The notes below the pieces were generated by a model, which was not told the origin of the DNA, did not search any database, and worked only from the letters and a program-made list of their open reading frames with translations. A DNA stretch of 64,000 nt, taken from positions 124,001 to 188,000 of the forward strand of contig CADAOY010000004.1 in NCBI GenBank assembly GCA_902789665.1, read 5' to 3'. The translations under genes and the position numbers were made by a program. Every line of letters starts with the position of its first letter. Positions within the stretch are counted from its first letter, which is position 1. Positions 43,275 to 52,309 of this stretch are shown one piece after another. Origin of the DNA: an uncultured Lachnospiraceae bacterium (lineage in GTDB: Bacteria > Bacillota > Clostridia > Lachnospirales > Lachnospiraceae).

Positions 43275-46200
43275 ATGCCAAATTTTTTAAATTCTTTTAA
43301 AATGGATGATTTTGTAGACAGAAAGAACAAAAAGACAAAGAGGATTTTTTCGGACTGCGGATTGAATGATCTTAATGATTTCAAACAGGGATTATTTGCT
43401 TTTTATATTAAAGATAAAAAGGATTTTTATGATAAACACAAGGAAGCCATACTGAATTATAAGCAACAAAAAGAAGCACTGGAAAAGCATCTAAATGAGA
43501 TGAAAGATGCAAAAAAAGAAGATGCTCAAATTAAAGCTGATGCTCAAGGCAAGCGCATGGAAGAACAGGCTAAGAATAAGGAATTGGCTGATGAAAAAGC
43601 TAATTCTTTCATGGATGATATTTTTGGCAAGGTTATTGATTTAAATGAAAAAGGCCAGAATATTGAAGATGAGAAAAAACCGAGGAAAGTCGAAGATGAT
43701 AAGTATGGCATTGGCGAAAAACTTATAGATTTCTGGGAAGACGTTTTTGCGGATGAAAACAATAAGCCTGTTCCTGAAATAAAGGTAGATGAGCCTAAAG
43801 CGAATGCAAACCTTTATGCCGAAATTAAGCCTAATGAGAAGGCGTTATACGAAAAAGCTATCAAAAAAGGCTTAATCTTTAATGATAAGAATAAGTTAGA
43901 TATGGATGCACTTCTTGAACAGATGAATGCTATGTCTGCAGAAGAGAAGAAGAAACTCGGCAGTGAGTTCATGGAATATCTTGATGAAAAAACCAAAACC
44001 GACAGAGCTGAAGATTGGAAAGATGATTTGCCTACTCTTGGTGATTATTCCGTTGATTTCATGGAAGAAGTTGACGAAGATGTGGTTGGTGTAAGCGCTG
44101 ATAAAGTATTTTTTAATGCTGCAATTGATCCTGAGGTAAAAAAAGATAAAGATAAAAATAAAGAAGATGCAAATAAAAAAGAAAATGAAATAAAGAATGA
44201 TGCAGAAGAAAAAGTTGCAGAAGAAAATGACGAAAATGAGATAACTTATGGCCAAATTATACAAGAAATGGCTGATGGTTATTCAAAGCAGCTTATGCCA
44301 AAACTTACGGAAAGACCTCCATATAAAGACGACAAGGAGACACTTGAAGGTGCCGGAAATAAAAGTGAAGCAGGAGAGGGAAAACTCTGGTATGCTCTTG
44401 TTCATCAGGCTAAAATCAAAGTTTACGATGAAGTAGATTATGACTATTTTAATGATAATGAACTTGACCCTACTGAGTATGGTTTGCCGGAGGAACTGGA
44501 GATATCTGACGAGGAGAGAGATCTTGCATCTTCGGATATTAAAAATGCAATTGATTCACTTAATATAAAAGACAGGGAAAGTGCCCTTGCAGCTTTAATT
44601 AAATTAGAAACAATCAATAATAAAATACATTATGAGATTGGCTCAGAAGCTCTTCGTGTTGAAAGAGTTCTTGGAGATGAAGATTGTAAAGATGCGAAGG
44701 CTGATTATCTGGTAAGCCAGGGTCAGTCTGTTCCGCTTGTTCTTGATTCTGTATACAGAAATGTAGCTGATGAGGTTAAAAGACAGATAATAAAGAACCT
44801 TCCAAAGAGCGTTCATCTGTCTGAAGGAATGACCATGAATGAATTAGCAGATGTCATGGGATTATCAGAAGCGGAAAAAATCGAGTATTTTGATAGCAGA
44901 TTCTGCAATGGATATGACAGCGTTAAAGATGTATTTGGTAAAAAATATAATATCAATAAAATCTTACAACTTGTGGAAATGGATTATGCCAACAGAGTTT
45001 TTGAACGTCTTCAAAAAGAGGCTGAGACAGCAGCAAATAATGGTATTTCGATCTATGAAAATAATCTGATACAAAGAGGCCGAAATATTAGCAAAGGAGA
45101 AACCGAATTTTCTGATGAGCGTTGGGAAGAAACCGTTGGAAGACTAATAACCAGAAGTGGATACCAACAAACTCAGGCTATTGATAGTTTTATAACATTA
45201 AGTGAAATTACGGCAAATGGTGTGGAGCTTGACGGTAAGAAACTGTCAGGTCCAAAGAATATTTTTGCTCCTATGGCCAAATCAGGTAAAAAAGAAGCAA
45301 AAAATACAACTGAAAAATCAGCAGCTCAGCTGGCAGAACAGATTCTTGATGACAAGCTGGTAAAAGAGAGACAGGATGCGTTAGAGGCTGAAAGAGTAGC
45401 AAATATCAATGATTGGGAGAAACAGTTCAAACCGGGTAAAGGTGATGATTGGGGATCGAAAAGATTTAAACCTGATCAGGCTGCCAAAATGGCTGAAGAA
45501 ACCAATATTTATGCTGCATGGCCAACAAAATTAAAGATAACAAATTTGGCCAAAACTCTAATACCAGGTGAGAATCAAAAAGGCCTGTATGAGGGAATTA
45601 ATCTCCAGGATGCGTCTCTTACGATGATAAGCACACAGTATATGCTTTGGCTTATTGCAACTAAGGATGCCACCGTAAAGAATGTACTTGAGGTAGGCGA
45701 TAATGAGAATAATAAAAAGGAATTTCTGGATTTTTGCCATAAGAATCCAAGTGGCGATAAAGGAGAATATGATAATAATGCCAGATGGGCAATAGTCTAT
45801 AGAAATGCATTTGATAAGATAAAGAATTATCAGATGCCGGATATGGATTATTCGGATATCTCAAAAGTTAAAGAACATATCGAAGAGATTGCTGTTATGT
45901 GCGCCATCGCTGATAACGGCACTAAACTTATGGACAGGACTTTTGCCGGTGATGCCAGAATAATTGCAGAAACTGAAATTGGTAAAGACAAATATAATGA
46001 TATATATGGATTTATGAGGGGACTGGATGCTTTCTTAAGACCGCTTAATAATGCATATATTGATACGCCTGCAGTCAGACTGTATATGGAGCAGTTAGAA
46101 AAGAACTTAAAAGGAATTGCACTTGAAAGATTTATTGCCGGAAAGCGTATGGATGGTTATGCCGGAAAGAATCTTGAAGATATTGTTAATGACAGTAAAT

Positions 46201-48488
46201 TCAAGAATGGCAACCAGTATCTCAAATATAATGATGAAGTTTTCAAAAATAAGGTACTTGATCCTACTATGTATCCTGAAATTAAGCATTTGGACAGAGA
46301 AACAGCACTGGATATGCTTAAATTCACTTCAGGTTTTATTGGAAGGATGGACGTTCTCGAACAGATTTATGCTGAAAATGACACGACTGTCAATAATGTA
46401 ATTTACCATAGCAATGTTATGGATTTCCGTCAGACCCTTAATGCTGGCAGAAGTCATGATCCATACCCAGGCATGGTTAATAATCTTCTTAATACTTCGA
46501 AGGTTGCAACTGAAATGAATGAAGCTATTGCAAAGGACGGTATTAAGGGTAAGGGATATCGTGACTGGCTTAAGGATAAAGTAGATGAATTAGCAGACAG
46601 ATATATGAGTGAGACTCTTAAGGAACGTAAACAGCACTATTCAGATTTGTTTACTGTTAACGGCAGACCTTTTGAGGAATATTTCCAGGAAAAGAAGGCA
46701 AAAGTAGAAATTCCGGCGTTTATTCTTAATGAGAAGGATCAGAAGAAAAAAGAAGAAATGCTGAAGGATTTTAACGATAAGCAGAAAATCCTTGATGAAA
46801 CGAAAAAAACGATGTTCCTTCGCGAAGCAATAAATGATCCGAATAATGAAGTCAGATATACCGGTTGTGAACTGGAAATGTATGACTTCTTAAAGCATAG
46901 AGGATACAGTGGTGTAAAAACATATGACTGGCTTAGTAAAGTGACTTCGGAGCTTCTTAAGGGCGGTATGAAAGAAACCTTTGAGAAAAACAAAATTCAG
47001 ATTTCTGATATTTTCCTTGTTGGTGGTGAATCTCCGAAAAAGTTATATGGATCAAAGTATGATTTTGTTAACAATCCAGCCGAGAAAGAGCAGCTGATTC
47101 AGCTTGAAATTATTAATGAAATCTTTAAGGGTGAAAAGGAAGTTGCCATTAAGGATTACTTAATTGACAAGAATGAGAAACTTACAGAATCCGGAACTAT
47201 CAAAATGTTTGCATCCAAAGAAATTGCAGAAAAGATGATAGTAGGTGCGGATGCTCTTGGTATGGGTATTAGAAATATTAGAAGGGAACTTGAAAAATAT
47301 AAACAAAAACTGATTGAAGCTCTCCCTTACAAAGAATACACGTACACAAAAATAGAAAACGGAGAAGAAGTAGAATACATTAGAGATGAGACAAAAGCAG
47401 AGAAGGAGCAAAGAGTCTTAACAGCTGGTACCACTCTTTATAAGAATATGGCTAAGGCTTTGAATGATGCAATTCGCATTACAAGTGATCCGAATGCCAC
47501 AGCTAAGGAGATAAGAGATGCTTTGTGCGCATTCCAAAGAAGTGCAAGCAATTATTATAAAGAGAGAAGGGGGCTTTTCTTTGGCCCAAGGTCGGAGTAT
47601 GGTCAGAAGAGACTTGCACTTGCTGAAGATGCACGTAAGGGAACGCTGGATTTTCTTATGATGTTTGATAACTTAAGAAGAGACTTAAATATTGATCATT
47701 CCTTCGGGTACAAAAACGTAACTACCGGGGAGGCTTCCATTAAGGATATTCAGGACGAAATCATCGCTCTTAATAAGAGTTACGGAGATCTCTATGATAT
47801 GCGTTCTGAAGGAAGAACTGCTGAATTTCAGAATAGATTTGAAAATCTTAAGGATGTATCCAGAAAACAGAATGAACTTCTTGCTTTACTTGTAGCTGAG
47901 AACCCGGGAAAGATTCATATGGATTACAGGAAAACAGAAGCCGGTCAGATGGTTACAGATAAGAAAGATCAAAGCCTGCTTCAGTATGCCAAGAATTACG
48001 TTTCGAAGAAGTATATTGATGAAATGATGAAGAAGGGAAATAAGCCTGAAGATGTTCAGGAGCTTATTGACTATGCTAAGGCCGGAAATCTTGAAGTTGA
48101 AGCGATTAATCTTACTCATGATGAAGCCTTCAGAAATATAGTAAGGGATTATCCGAATGATTATTATGACAAGATGAGATGGGAAGAAGATGTAAGACTT
48201 GGTAATGCCAGAAAAGCTTCTGCAGATCGAAAGATTTCCAGGGCTCTTACACTGCTTGGAGAGGTAAATCAGGCAGGATTCTACAAGTCAATTAGTGAGG
48301 ATCCAATGATTGGTCAGGTGAGAGATTATGATAAGCTGACTAATATTGTTATGGCGCAGATTATTTCTTCTCCTGAATATGAAAAAGCAATATATGACAA
48401 GAGACTTGGAGATAAGGATCTTGTTCAGGCGTCTGGAAAGCTTTTCAGTCAGTGCATGTTTTTGATGGCATGGATTCATTTGAAATGA
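43275..48488 (+). CDS. Giant Glu/Lys-rich protein of unknown family, 3' end frameshifted
   Basis: Protein of 1,737 residues in the open frame, among the largest in the region. It is highly charged, with coiled-coil stretches (about 45-110 and 285-325) and long helical domains, without signal peptide, membrane segment or recognised catalytic motif. A good AAGGAGG site precedes the ATG. The last 12 residues after KLFSQ do not fit, whereas the -1 frame continues as HVFDGMDSFEMNIAFADG into the next entry. The intact protein would be about 1,880 residues. It shares its composition and position with the two proteins upstream, but I could not align it to them convincingly. Function unknown. Confidence 0.75.
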   Translation: MPNFLNSFKMDDFVDRKNKKTKRIFSDCGLNDLNDFKQGLFAFYIKDKKDFYDKHKEAILNYKQQKEALEKHLNEMKDAKKEDAQIKADAQGKRMEEQAKNKELADEKANSFMDDIFGKVIDLNEKGQNIEDEKKPRKVEDDKYGIGEKLIDFWEDVFADENNKPVPEIKVDEPKANANLYAEIKPNEKALYEKAIKKGLIFNDKNKLDMDALLEQMNAMSAEEKKKLGSEFMEYLDEKTKTDRAEDWKDDLPTLGDYSVDFMEEVDEDVVGVSADKVFFNAAIDPEVKKDKDKNKEDANKKENEIKNDAEEKVAEENDENEITYGQIIQEMADGYSKQLMPKLTERPPYKDDKETLEGAGNKSEAGEGKLWYALVHQAKIKVYDEVDYDYFNDNELDPTEYGLPEELEISDEERDLASSDIKNAIDSLNIKDRESALAALIKLETINNKIHYEIGSEALRVERVLGDEDCKDAKADYLVSQGQSVPLVLDSVYRNVADEVKRQIIKNLPKSVHLSEGMTMNELADVMGLSEAEKIEYFDSRFCNGYDSVKDVFGKKYNINKILQLVEMDYANRVFERLQKEAETAANNGISIYENNLIQRGRNISKGETEFSDERWEETVGRLITRSGYQQTQAIDSFITLSEITANGVELDGKKLSGPKNIFAPMAKSGKKEAKNTTEKSAAQLAEQILDDKLVKERQDALEAERVANINDWEKQFKPGKGDDWGSKRFKPDQAAKMAEETNIYAAWPTKLKITNLAKTLIPGENQKGLYEGINLQDASLTMISTQYMLWLIATKDATVKNVLEVGDNENNKKEFLDFCHKNPSGDKGEYDNNARWAIVYRNAFDKIKNYQMPDMDYSDISKVKEHIEEIAVMCAIADNGTKLMDRTFAGDARIIAETEIGKDKYNDIYGFMRGLDAFLRPLNNAYIDTPAVRLYMEQLEKNLKGIALERFIAGKRMDGYAGKNLEDIVNDSKFKNGNQYLKYNDEVFKNKVLDPTMYPEIKHLDRETALDMLKFTSGFIGRMDVLEQIYAENDTTVNNVIYHSNVMDFRQTLNAGRSHDPYPGMVNNLLNTSKVATEMNEAIAKDGIKGKGYRDWLKDKVDELADRYMSETLKERKQHYSDLFTVNGRPFEEYFQEKKAKVEIPAFILNEKDQKKKEEMLKDFNDKQKILDETKKTMFLREAINDPNNEVRYTGCELEMYDFLKHRGYSGVKTYDWLSKVTSELLKGGMKETFEKNKIQISDIFLVGGESPKKLYGSKYDFVNNPAEKEQLIQLEIINEIFKGEKEVAIKDYLIDKNEKLTESGTIKMFASKEIAEKMIVGADALGMGIRNIRRELEKYKQKLIEALPYKEYTYTKIENGEEVEYIRDETKAEKEQRVLTAGTTLYKNMAKALNDAIRITSDPNATAKEIRDALCAFQRSASNYYKERRGLFFGPRSEYGQKRLALAEDARKGTLDFLMMFDNLRRDLNIDHSFGYKNVTTGEASIKDIQDEIIALNKSYGDLYDMRSEGRTAEFQNRFENLKDVSRKQNELLALLVAENPGKIHMDYRKTEAGQMVTDKKDQSLLQYAKNYVSKKYIDEMMKKGNKPEDVQELIDYAKAGNLEVEAINLTHDEAFRNIVRDYPNDYYDKMRWEEDVRLGNARKASADRKISRALTLLGEVNQAGFYKSISEDPMIGQVRDYDKLTNIVMAQIISSPEYEKAIYDKRLGDKDLVQASGKLFSQCMFLMAWIHLK

Positions 48489-48892
48489 ACATTGCTTTTG
48501 CTGATGGTCAGTTCAAGAAATTTGCAGTTGATGTTCTTACAAATAAGGCAAGCTTTAAAAAGGCTGCAATGGAGCATCTTGGTATTAAGGAATTTGACAT
48601 GGTTAAGGTGGAATTCCCTGCTCATGACAGAAATTATGATGCCCAGAAGAAGAAAGAGGCTGTAAAGACAGAAAAACTTAGTCATAGAGGCGCTCACAGA
48701 AGAGTTGATGGTCTTGTACTTGATGGAAACAAGGATAAGGTTGATGCTGTTAAAGCTGAAGAGAAGAATAATAATAACGAAATCCAGCGTTCCAACTCCT
48801 TTGCGTATAAAGGCGAGAATAAAGGCAAAGTAAGGCAAAGAAATCGTTCCGGTTCTGTAAAGAAAAATAATATCCATAGACCTGGAATCTGA
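48452..48892 (+). CDS. C-terminal part of the giant protein in the -1 frame
   Basis: Frame of 146 residues beginning at a GTG inside the end of the giant gene, with no ribosome binding site. Its sequence is a natural continuation: a short folded segment (FADGQFKKFAVDVL), then a basic Lys/Arg/Asn-rich tail ending in NNIHRPGI. It is most likely the end of the giant protein, separated by a one-base change near 48440-48455, a sequencing error or a programmed shift. I see no classical slippery heptamer at the junction. A terminator follows. Confidence 0.6.
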   Translation: MHVFDGMDSFEMNIAFADGQFKKFAVDVLTNKASFKKAAMEHLGIKEFDMVKVEFPAHDRNYDAQKKKEAVKTEKLSHRGAHRRVDGLVLDGNKDKVDAVKAEEKNNNNEIQRSNSFAYKGENKGKVRQRNRSGSVKKNNIHRPGI

Positions 48893-48924
48893 TTAGAAAA
48901 AGGGGATTGAAAATGGTGAAAGAG

Positions 48925-48949
48925 GCCGTCCTTAAGGGGCGGCTTTTTT
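48925..48949 (+). terminator. Rho-independent terminator
   Basis: GCCGTCC pairs with GGGCGGC around TTAAG, followed by six Ts, 33 bp after the giant protein locus. It resembles the terminator at 38383. Confidence 0.9.
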
Positions 48950-48984
48950 CGTGGGGAAAAGCCTTGCAAATAGGCGAAAATCCA

Positions 48985-49013
48985 TTGTTTTTAGGCGCTA
49001 TTTATGGTAAAAT
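48985..49013 (+). promoter_or_regulatory. Promoter of the chemotaxis receptor gene
   Basis: TTGTTT and TAAAAT are separated by 17 bp, 52 bp before the ATG at 49066. No flagellar sigma-28 box is obvious. Confidence 0.5.
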
Positions 49014-49065
49014 GACATATAGTGTAAAAATAGGCTTATTGTCCCCTTTTTAAAGAAAAGAGAGT

Positions 49066-50775
49066 ATGCGTATGAAGAATCGGAAAATGGGTATTGCAAC
49101 AAAGATTTTTTTGATGATGACTATTCTTATCATTTTGTCAGATACAGTTCTTGGACTGATAATCTATAAGAGTATGACCACCACCATGGAGAGACAGCTT
49201 AAGAGCCATGCTGAGTCAATTGCGGCATCAAGTGCTGCGCATCTTGACGGTGAGACTTTCAGTAAGATCGAAGAGGAAGGGTCAGATGAGTTTGAGGAGA
49301 TTTATGACGAGCTGGCGATTTTTCGAGATAATGGGGATACGGAGTATGTGTATACAGTAAGGCTTCGTGCTGACGGTTCGCCGGAATATGTGGTTGATTC
49401 AGATCCGGATGAGCCTGCTGCACTTGGAGAGGATTTCGAGTGCGAGGAAGCTTTGTATGATGGATTTGCGGGTGAGACCGTGTCAACCAACGAGATTTCC
49501 GTGGATGAGTGGGGAGAGCATCTTACAGCTTACAGCCCAATCTATAACGGAAATAAAGTAGTCGGCGTTGTTGGTGTTGATATCAGTGCCAGCGATGTGC
49601 TCGCAGTTTCAAAAAGAATTGCAAGAATTATTATTATTACATGTGCTGTGATTCTTATGTTCAGTCTCTTTTTCATGATAATTGCGGGAACAATGCTTAG
49701 AAACAGCTTTAAGAAACTTAACAACAAGGTGGTTGAACTTACCCAGGGTAATGGCGATTTAACCAAGACAATTGATATAAGAACGGGCGATGAGATTGAG
49801 ACAATTGCCGGAAATATTAATAAGCTGGTTGCTTTCATAAGAGGCATCATGCATAACATTTCCGATAACTCTGAGGAACTTAAGGTTTCTGCAGATTCAG
49901 TTTCAACAAGCATCGACAGAGTTAGAAGGTCCACAACTGAGATATCAGAGATGATTACGGATATTAATGATTCCATGACGGGAACGGCGGCTTCCATGAG
50001 TCAGTTTAATGACAGAATGGCGGTTATTACCGATTCGGTTGACGGCATGGTTGATGATATTAAAGATGGCGAGCAGAAGACCCGTGAACTTAAGAGAAAC
50101 GCAGACCAGAATGGTAAGGATGCGGTTATTAAGTGTAAGGAAGTTCACGACAAGATTGAGGAAATCGAAGTTTCACTTTCTGACAAAATCGAGAAATCCA
50201 AAGCTGTTGAGCAAATCAATAATCTGACAGATAACATTATCAATATTACAGACCAGACCAACCTTCTTTCGCTTAATGCAGCGATTGAGGCGGCAAGAGC
50301 AGGTGAGGCCGGTAAAGGTTTCTCCGTTGTTGCACAGGAGATTGGTAAACTGGCTGAGGATTCTGCAAGGGCAGCAGCTGAGATTCAGAGAATATCTGCA
50401 GAGGTTGTAGGCAGCGTTAACGACCTTGCTGAAGAGTCCAAGAATATGCTTGATTATATGGGCGATGCAGCAATCAGCGGATATGAAGCACTTAGAGACA
50501 GCAGTAATGCATATGCTGAGAGTACTTCGGAATTTGGAAATATGATGAGCAGATTCTCACAGGTTGGTTCGGAGATTTATTCCAATGTCGATCAGATGAG
50601 ACAGGCAACAGGAGATATGAACTTCGTCATATCCAATACTGTTACAAATCTTAATAATATTTCCGACAAGGCTTCAAACATGGTTGTAAATATGTCAAAC
50701 ATGGAAGAGCAGCTTAAGAAGAATAACGTGGTATCAGATTCACTTTATGGTGAAGTTGGTAAGTTTAAGTTATAA
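49066..50775 (+). CDS. Methyl-accepting chemotaxis protein
   Basis: Membrane receptor of 569 residues. Two membrane helices (about 10-32 and 187-210) flank an extracellular sensor of about 150 residues that looks like a Cache-type domain (ILQLTAYSPI region; [11 protein letters not shown] near its end). A HAMP domain follows (about 210-263), then a long coiled coil with the signalling tip [19 protein letters not shown]. It should bind CheA/CheW and steer motility or another output. Start is the first of two close ATGs. It is first in a run of signalling genes; the gap to the next is 27 bp. Confidence 0.93.
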   Translation: MRMKNRKMGIATKIFLMMTILIILSDTVLGLIIYKSMTTTMERQLKSHAESIAASSAAHLDGETFSKIEEEGSDEFEEIYDELAIFRDNGDTEYVYTVRLRADGSPEYVVDSDPDEPAALGEDFECEEALYDGFAGETVSTNEISVDEWGEHLTAYSPIYNGNKVVGVVGVDISASDVLAVSKRIARIIIITCAVILMFSLFFMIIAGTMLRNSFKKLNNKVVELTQGNGDLTKTIDIRTGDEIETIAGNINKLVAFIRGIMHNISDNSEELKVSADSVSTSIDRVRRSTTEISEMITDINDSMTGTAASMSQFNDRMAVITDSVDGMVDDIKDGEQKTRELKRNADQNGKDAVIKCKEVHDKIEEIEVSLSDKIEKSKAVEQINNLTDNIINITDQTNLLSLNAAIEAARAGEAGKGFSVVAQEIGKLAEDSARAAAEIQRISAEVVGSVNDLAEESKNMLDYMGDAAISGYEALRDSSNAYAESTSEFGNMMSRFSQVGSEIYSNVDQMRQATGDMNFVISNTVTNLNNISDKASNMVVNMSNMEEQLKKNNVVSDSLYGEVGKFKL

Positions 50776-50802
50776 ATTTGTGTGTAAGGAGCATGTATTA
50801 TT

Positions 50803-52152
50803 ATGCGTGGTGAGATAGCAGCAATGGTAACCAGAATGATTGGAACCCTGGCAGTTATACTTGTGGTTTCTGCCTTCATTGGTGGTTCTGACAACATTTC
50901 CAAGGCTTTCAAAAAAGGAAAGAAATGGAAGCATTCCGTTCTTATCGGATTACTTGGCGGTATCTTCGGAATGTATGGAAATATATCAGGTTTTGAATTG
51001 AACGGCGCCGTTGTTTCAGTTCGTGATATGGGTCCTATGCTGGCAGGTTTCTCCGGTGGTCCTATAGGTGGTATAATTGCAGGTTTAATTGCAGGTCTTC
51101 ACAGATTTACAATGGGCGGTGTGACTGCCACAGCCTGCGTGGTTGCAACATGCTGTATCGGTGTTATATGTGGTCTTCTGGCAATGAAGTGGTCTCAGAT
51201 AATGAGAAAGCCACAGTTTGCATTTTTGATTGCTGCGGGGATGGAGATTTTTCACTTAAGTCTGGTACTTATTATGGTAAGGCCGTTTTCGACTGCAGTG
51301 GATATAGTTAAGCAGATTGCAATTCCTTTTATACTGATTAATGCCATTGGTTTTGCAGTTATGATTGCGATTATGGATTATATTGATAAGCATAATTCGC
51401 TGATTGGTGAGAAGAGCCGTCTTCAGTCGGAACTTGAGGTTGCAAGAAAGATTCAGCATTCACTGCTTCCTGTATTTAATGAGCATTATCCGGGAAGAGA
51501 TGATCTGGAAGTAAGTGGTTTTATGGAGGCTGCGAAGGAAGTTGGTGGTGACTTCTACGATGTGTTCTTTGTTGATAATAATCACCTGGCTTTTATTATT
51601 GGTGATGTTTCGGGCAAGGGTGTGCCGGCGGCGATTTTTATGGCGTCCTGTAAGATTATTCTGCAGAACTGTTTAAGAAATGCAGTTAGTCTTAAAGATG
51701 CGGTGGAGACTGCAAATAATGCAATCTGCTCCAATAATGATGCGGAGATGTTTGTTACTGTCTGGGTTGGTGTTCTGGACCTTGAGACGAGGGAGATTAA
51801 GTTTGTCAGCGCGGGACATAATCCTCCGGTGCTGCTTCGTGATAACAAGCCCTGGTTTCTTAAGTGTAAGAACTGTCTTGTGCTTGCGGGAATGCAGGGC
51901 GTTAAGTACAGGGAGAATACAGCGCAGCTGCAGGCCGGCGATATGATGCTGCTTTATACGGACGGCGTTACTGAGGCGGAGGATGCGGAGCATAATCTCT
52001 TCGGGGATGACAGGCTGCTTGAGTGTTTTAATGACAAGAGTGAGAGTACGCCGAAAGAGATGATTGATGACGTTAAGAATTCGATTGATGTATTTATAAA
52101 GGGCAACAGTCAGTTTGATGATATGACGATGCTTTGTCTGAAGTTGAAGTAA
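50803..52152 (+). CDS. 5TMR-LYT membrane sensor with SpoIIE/RsbU-type serine phosphatase
   Basis: Protein of 449 residues. The N-terminal ~200 residues hold five to six membrane segments of the 5TM-LYT receptor type (FGMYGNISGFELNGAVVSVR, GPIGGIIAGLIAGLHR). A short coiled linker (LEVARKIQHSLLP) leads into a PP2C-like domain with the metal-binding motifs AAKEVGGDFYDVF and IGDVSGKGVPAA, and YTDGVTEAED near the end. Such enzymes dephosphorylate anti-sigma antagonists or similar partners. It follows the chemotaxis receptor gene and probably acts in the same pathway or operon. Confidence 0.93.
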   Translation: MRGEIAAMVTRMIGTLAVILVVSAFIGGSDNISKAFKKGKKWKHSVLIGLLGGIFGMYGNISGFELNGAVVSVRDMGPMLAGFSGGPIGGIIAGLIAGLHRFTMGGVTATACVVATCCIGVICGLLAMKWSQIMRKPQFAFLIAAGMEIFHLSLVLIMVRPFSTAVDIVKQIAIPFILINAIGFAVMIAIMDYIDKHNSLIGEKSRLQSELEVARKIQHSLLPVFNEHYPGRDDLEVSGFMEAAKEVGGDFYDVFFVDNNHLAFIIGDVSGKGVPAAIFMASCKIILQNCLRNAVSLKDAVETANNAICSNNDAEMFVTVWVGVLDLETREIKFVSAGHNPPVLLRDNKPWFLKCKNCLVLAGMQGVKYRENTAQLQAGDMMLLYTDGVTEAEDAEHNLFGDDRLLECFNDKSESTPKEMIDDVKNSIDVFIKGNSQFDDMTMLCLKLK

Positions 52153-52160
52153 TGTGCAGG

Positions 52161-52287
52161 ACGCGAGCGGCTTGGCCCAGTGTGGCGTAAGGTGGTCCGG
52201 CGCGGGCGCGGGCGGCTTGGCCCAGTGTGGCGTAAGGTGGTCCGGCGCGGGCGCGAGGCGGTTTGGCAGGGCGCGGGCGTGAAGAAT
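52161..52287. repeat. GC-rich tandem repeat with 45-bp period
   Basis: GCGGCTTGGCCCAGTGTGG begins a unit at 52167 and again at 52212, followed by a partial third unit. It occupies the gap between the phosphatase gene and the TIR gene and is much richer in GC than the genes around it. Confidence 0.85.
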
Positions 52288-52309
52288 AAAAGTAAAGTAG
52301 GGGAATTTG

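Noticed and set aside
48893..49065. Cyclic-di-GMP riboswitch before the chemotaxis receptor
   Set aside because: The conserved GEMM core sequences are not present; only a terminator and a promoter-like pair are seen.
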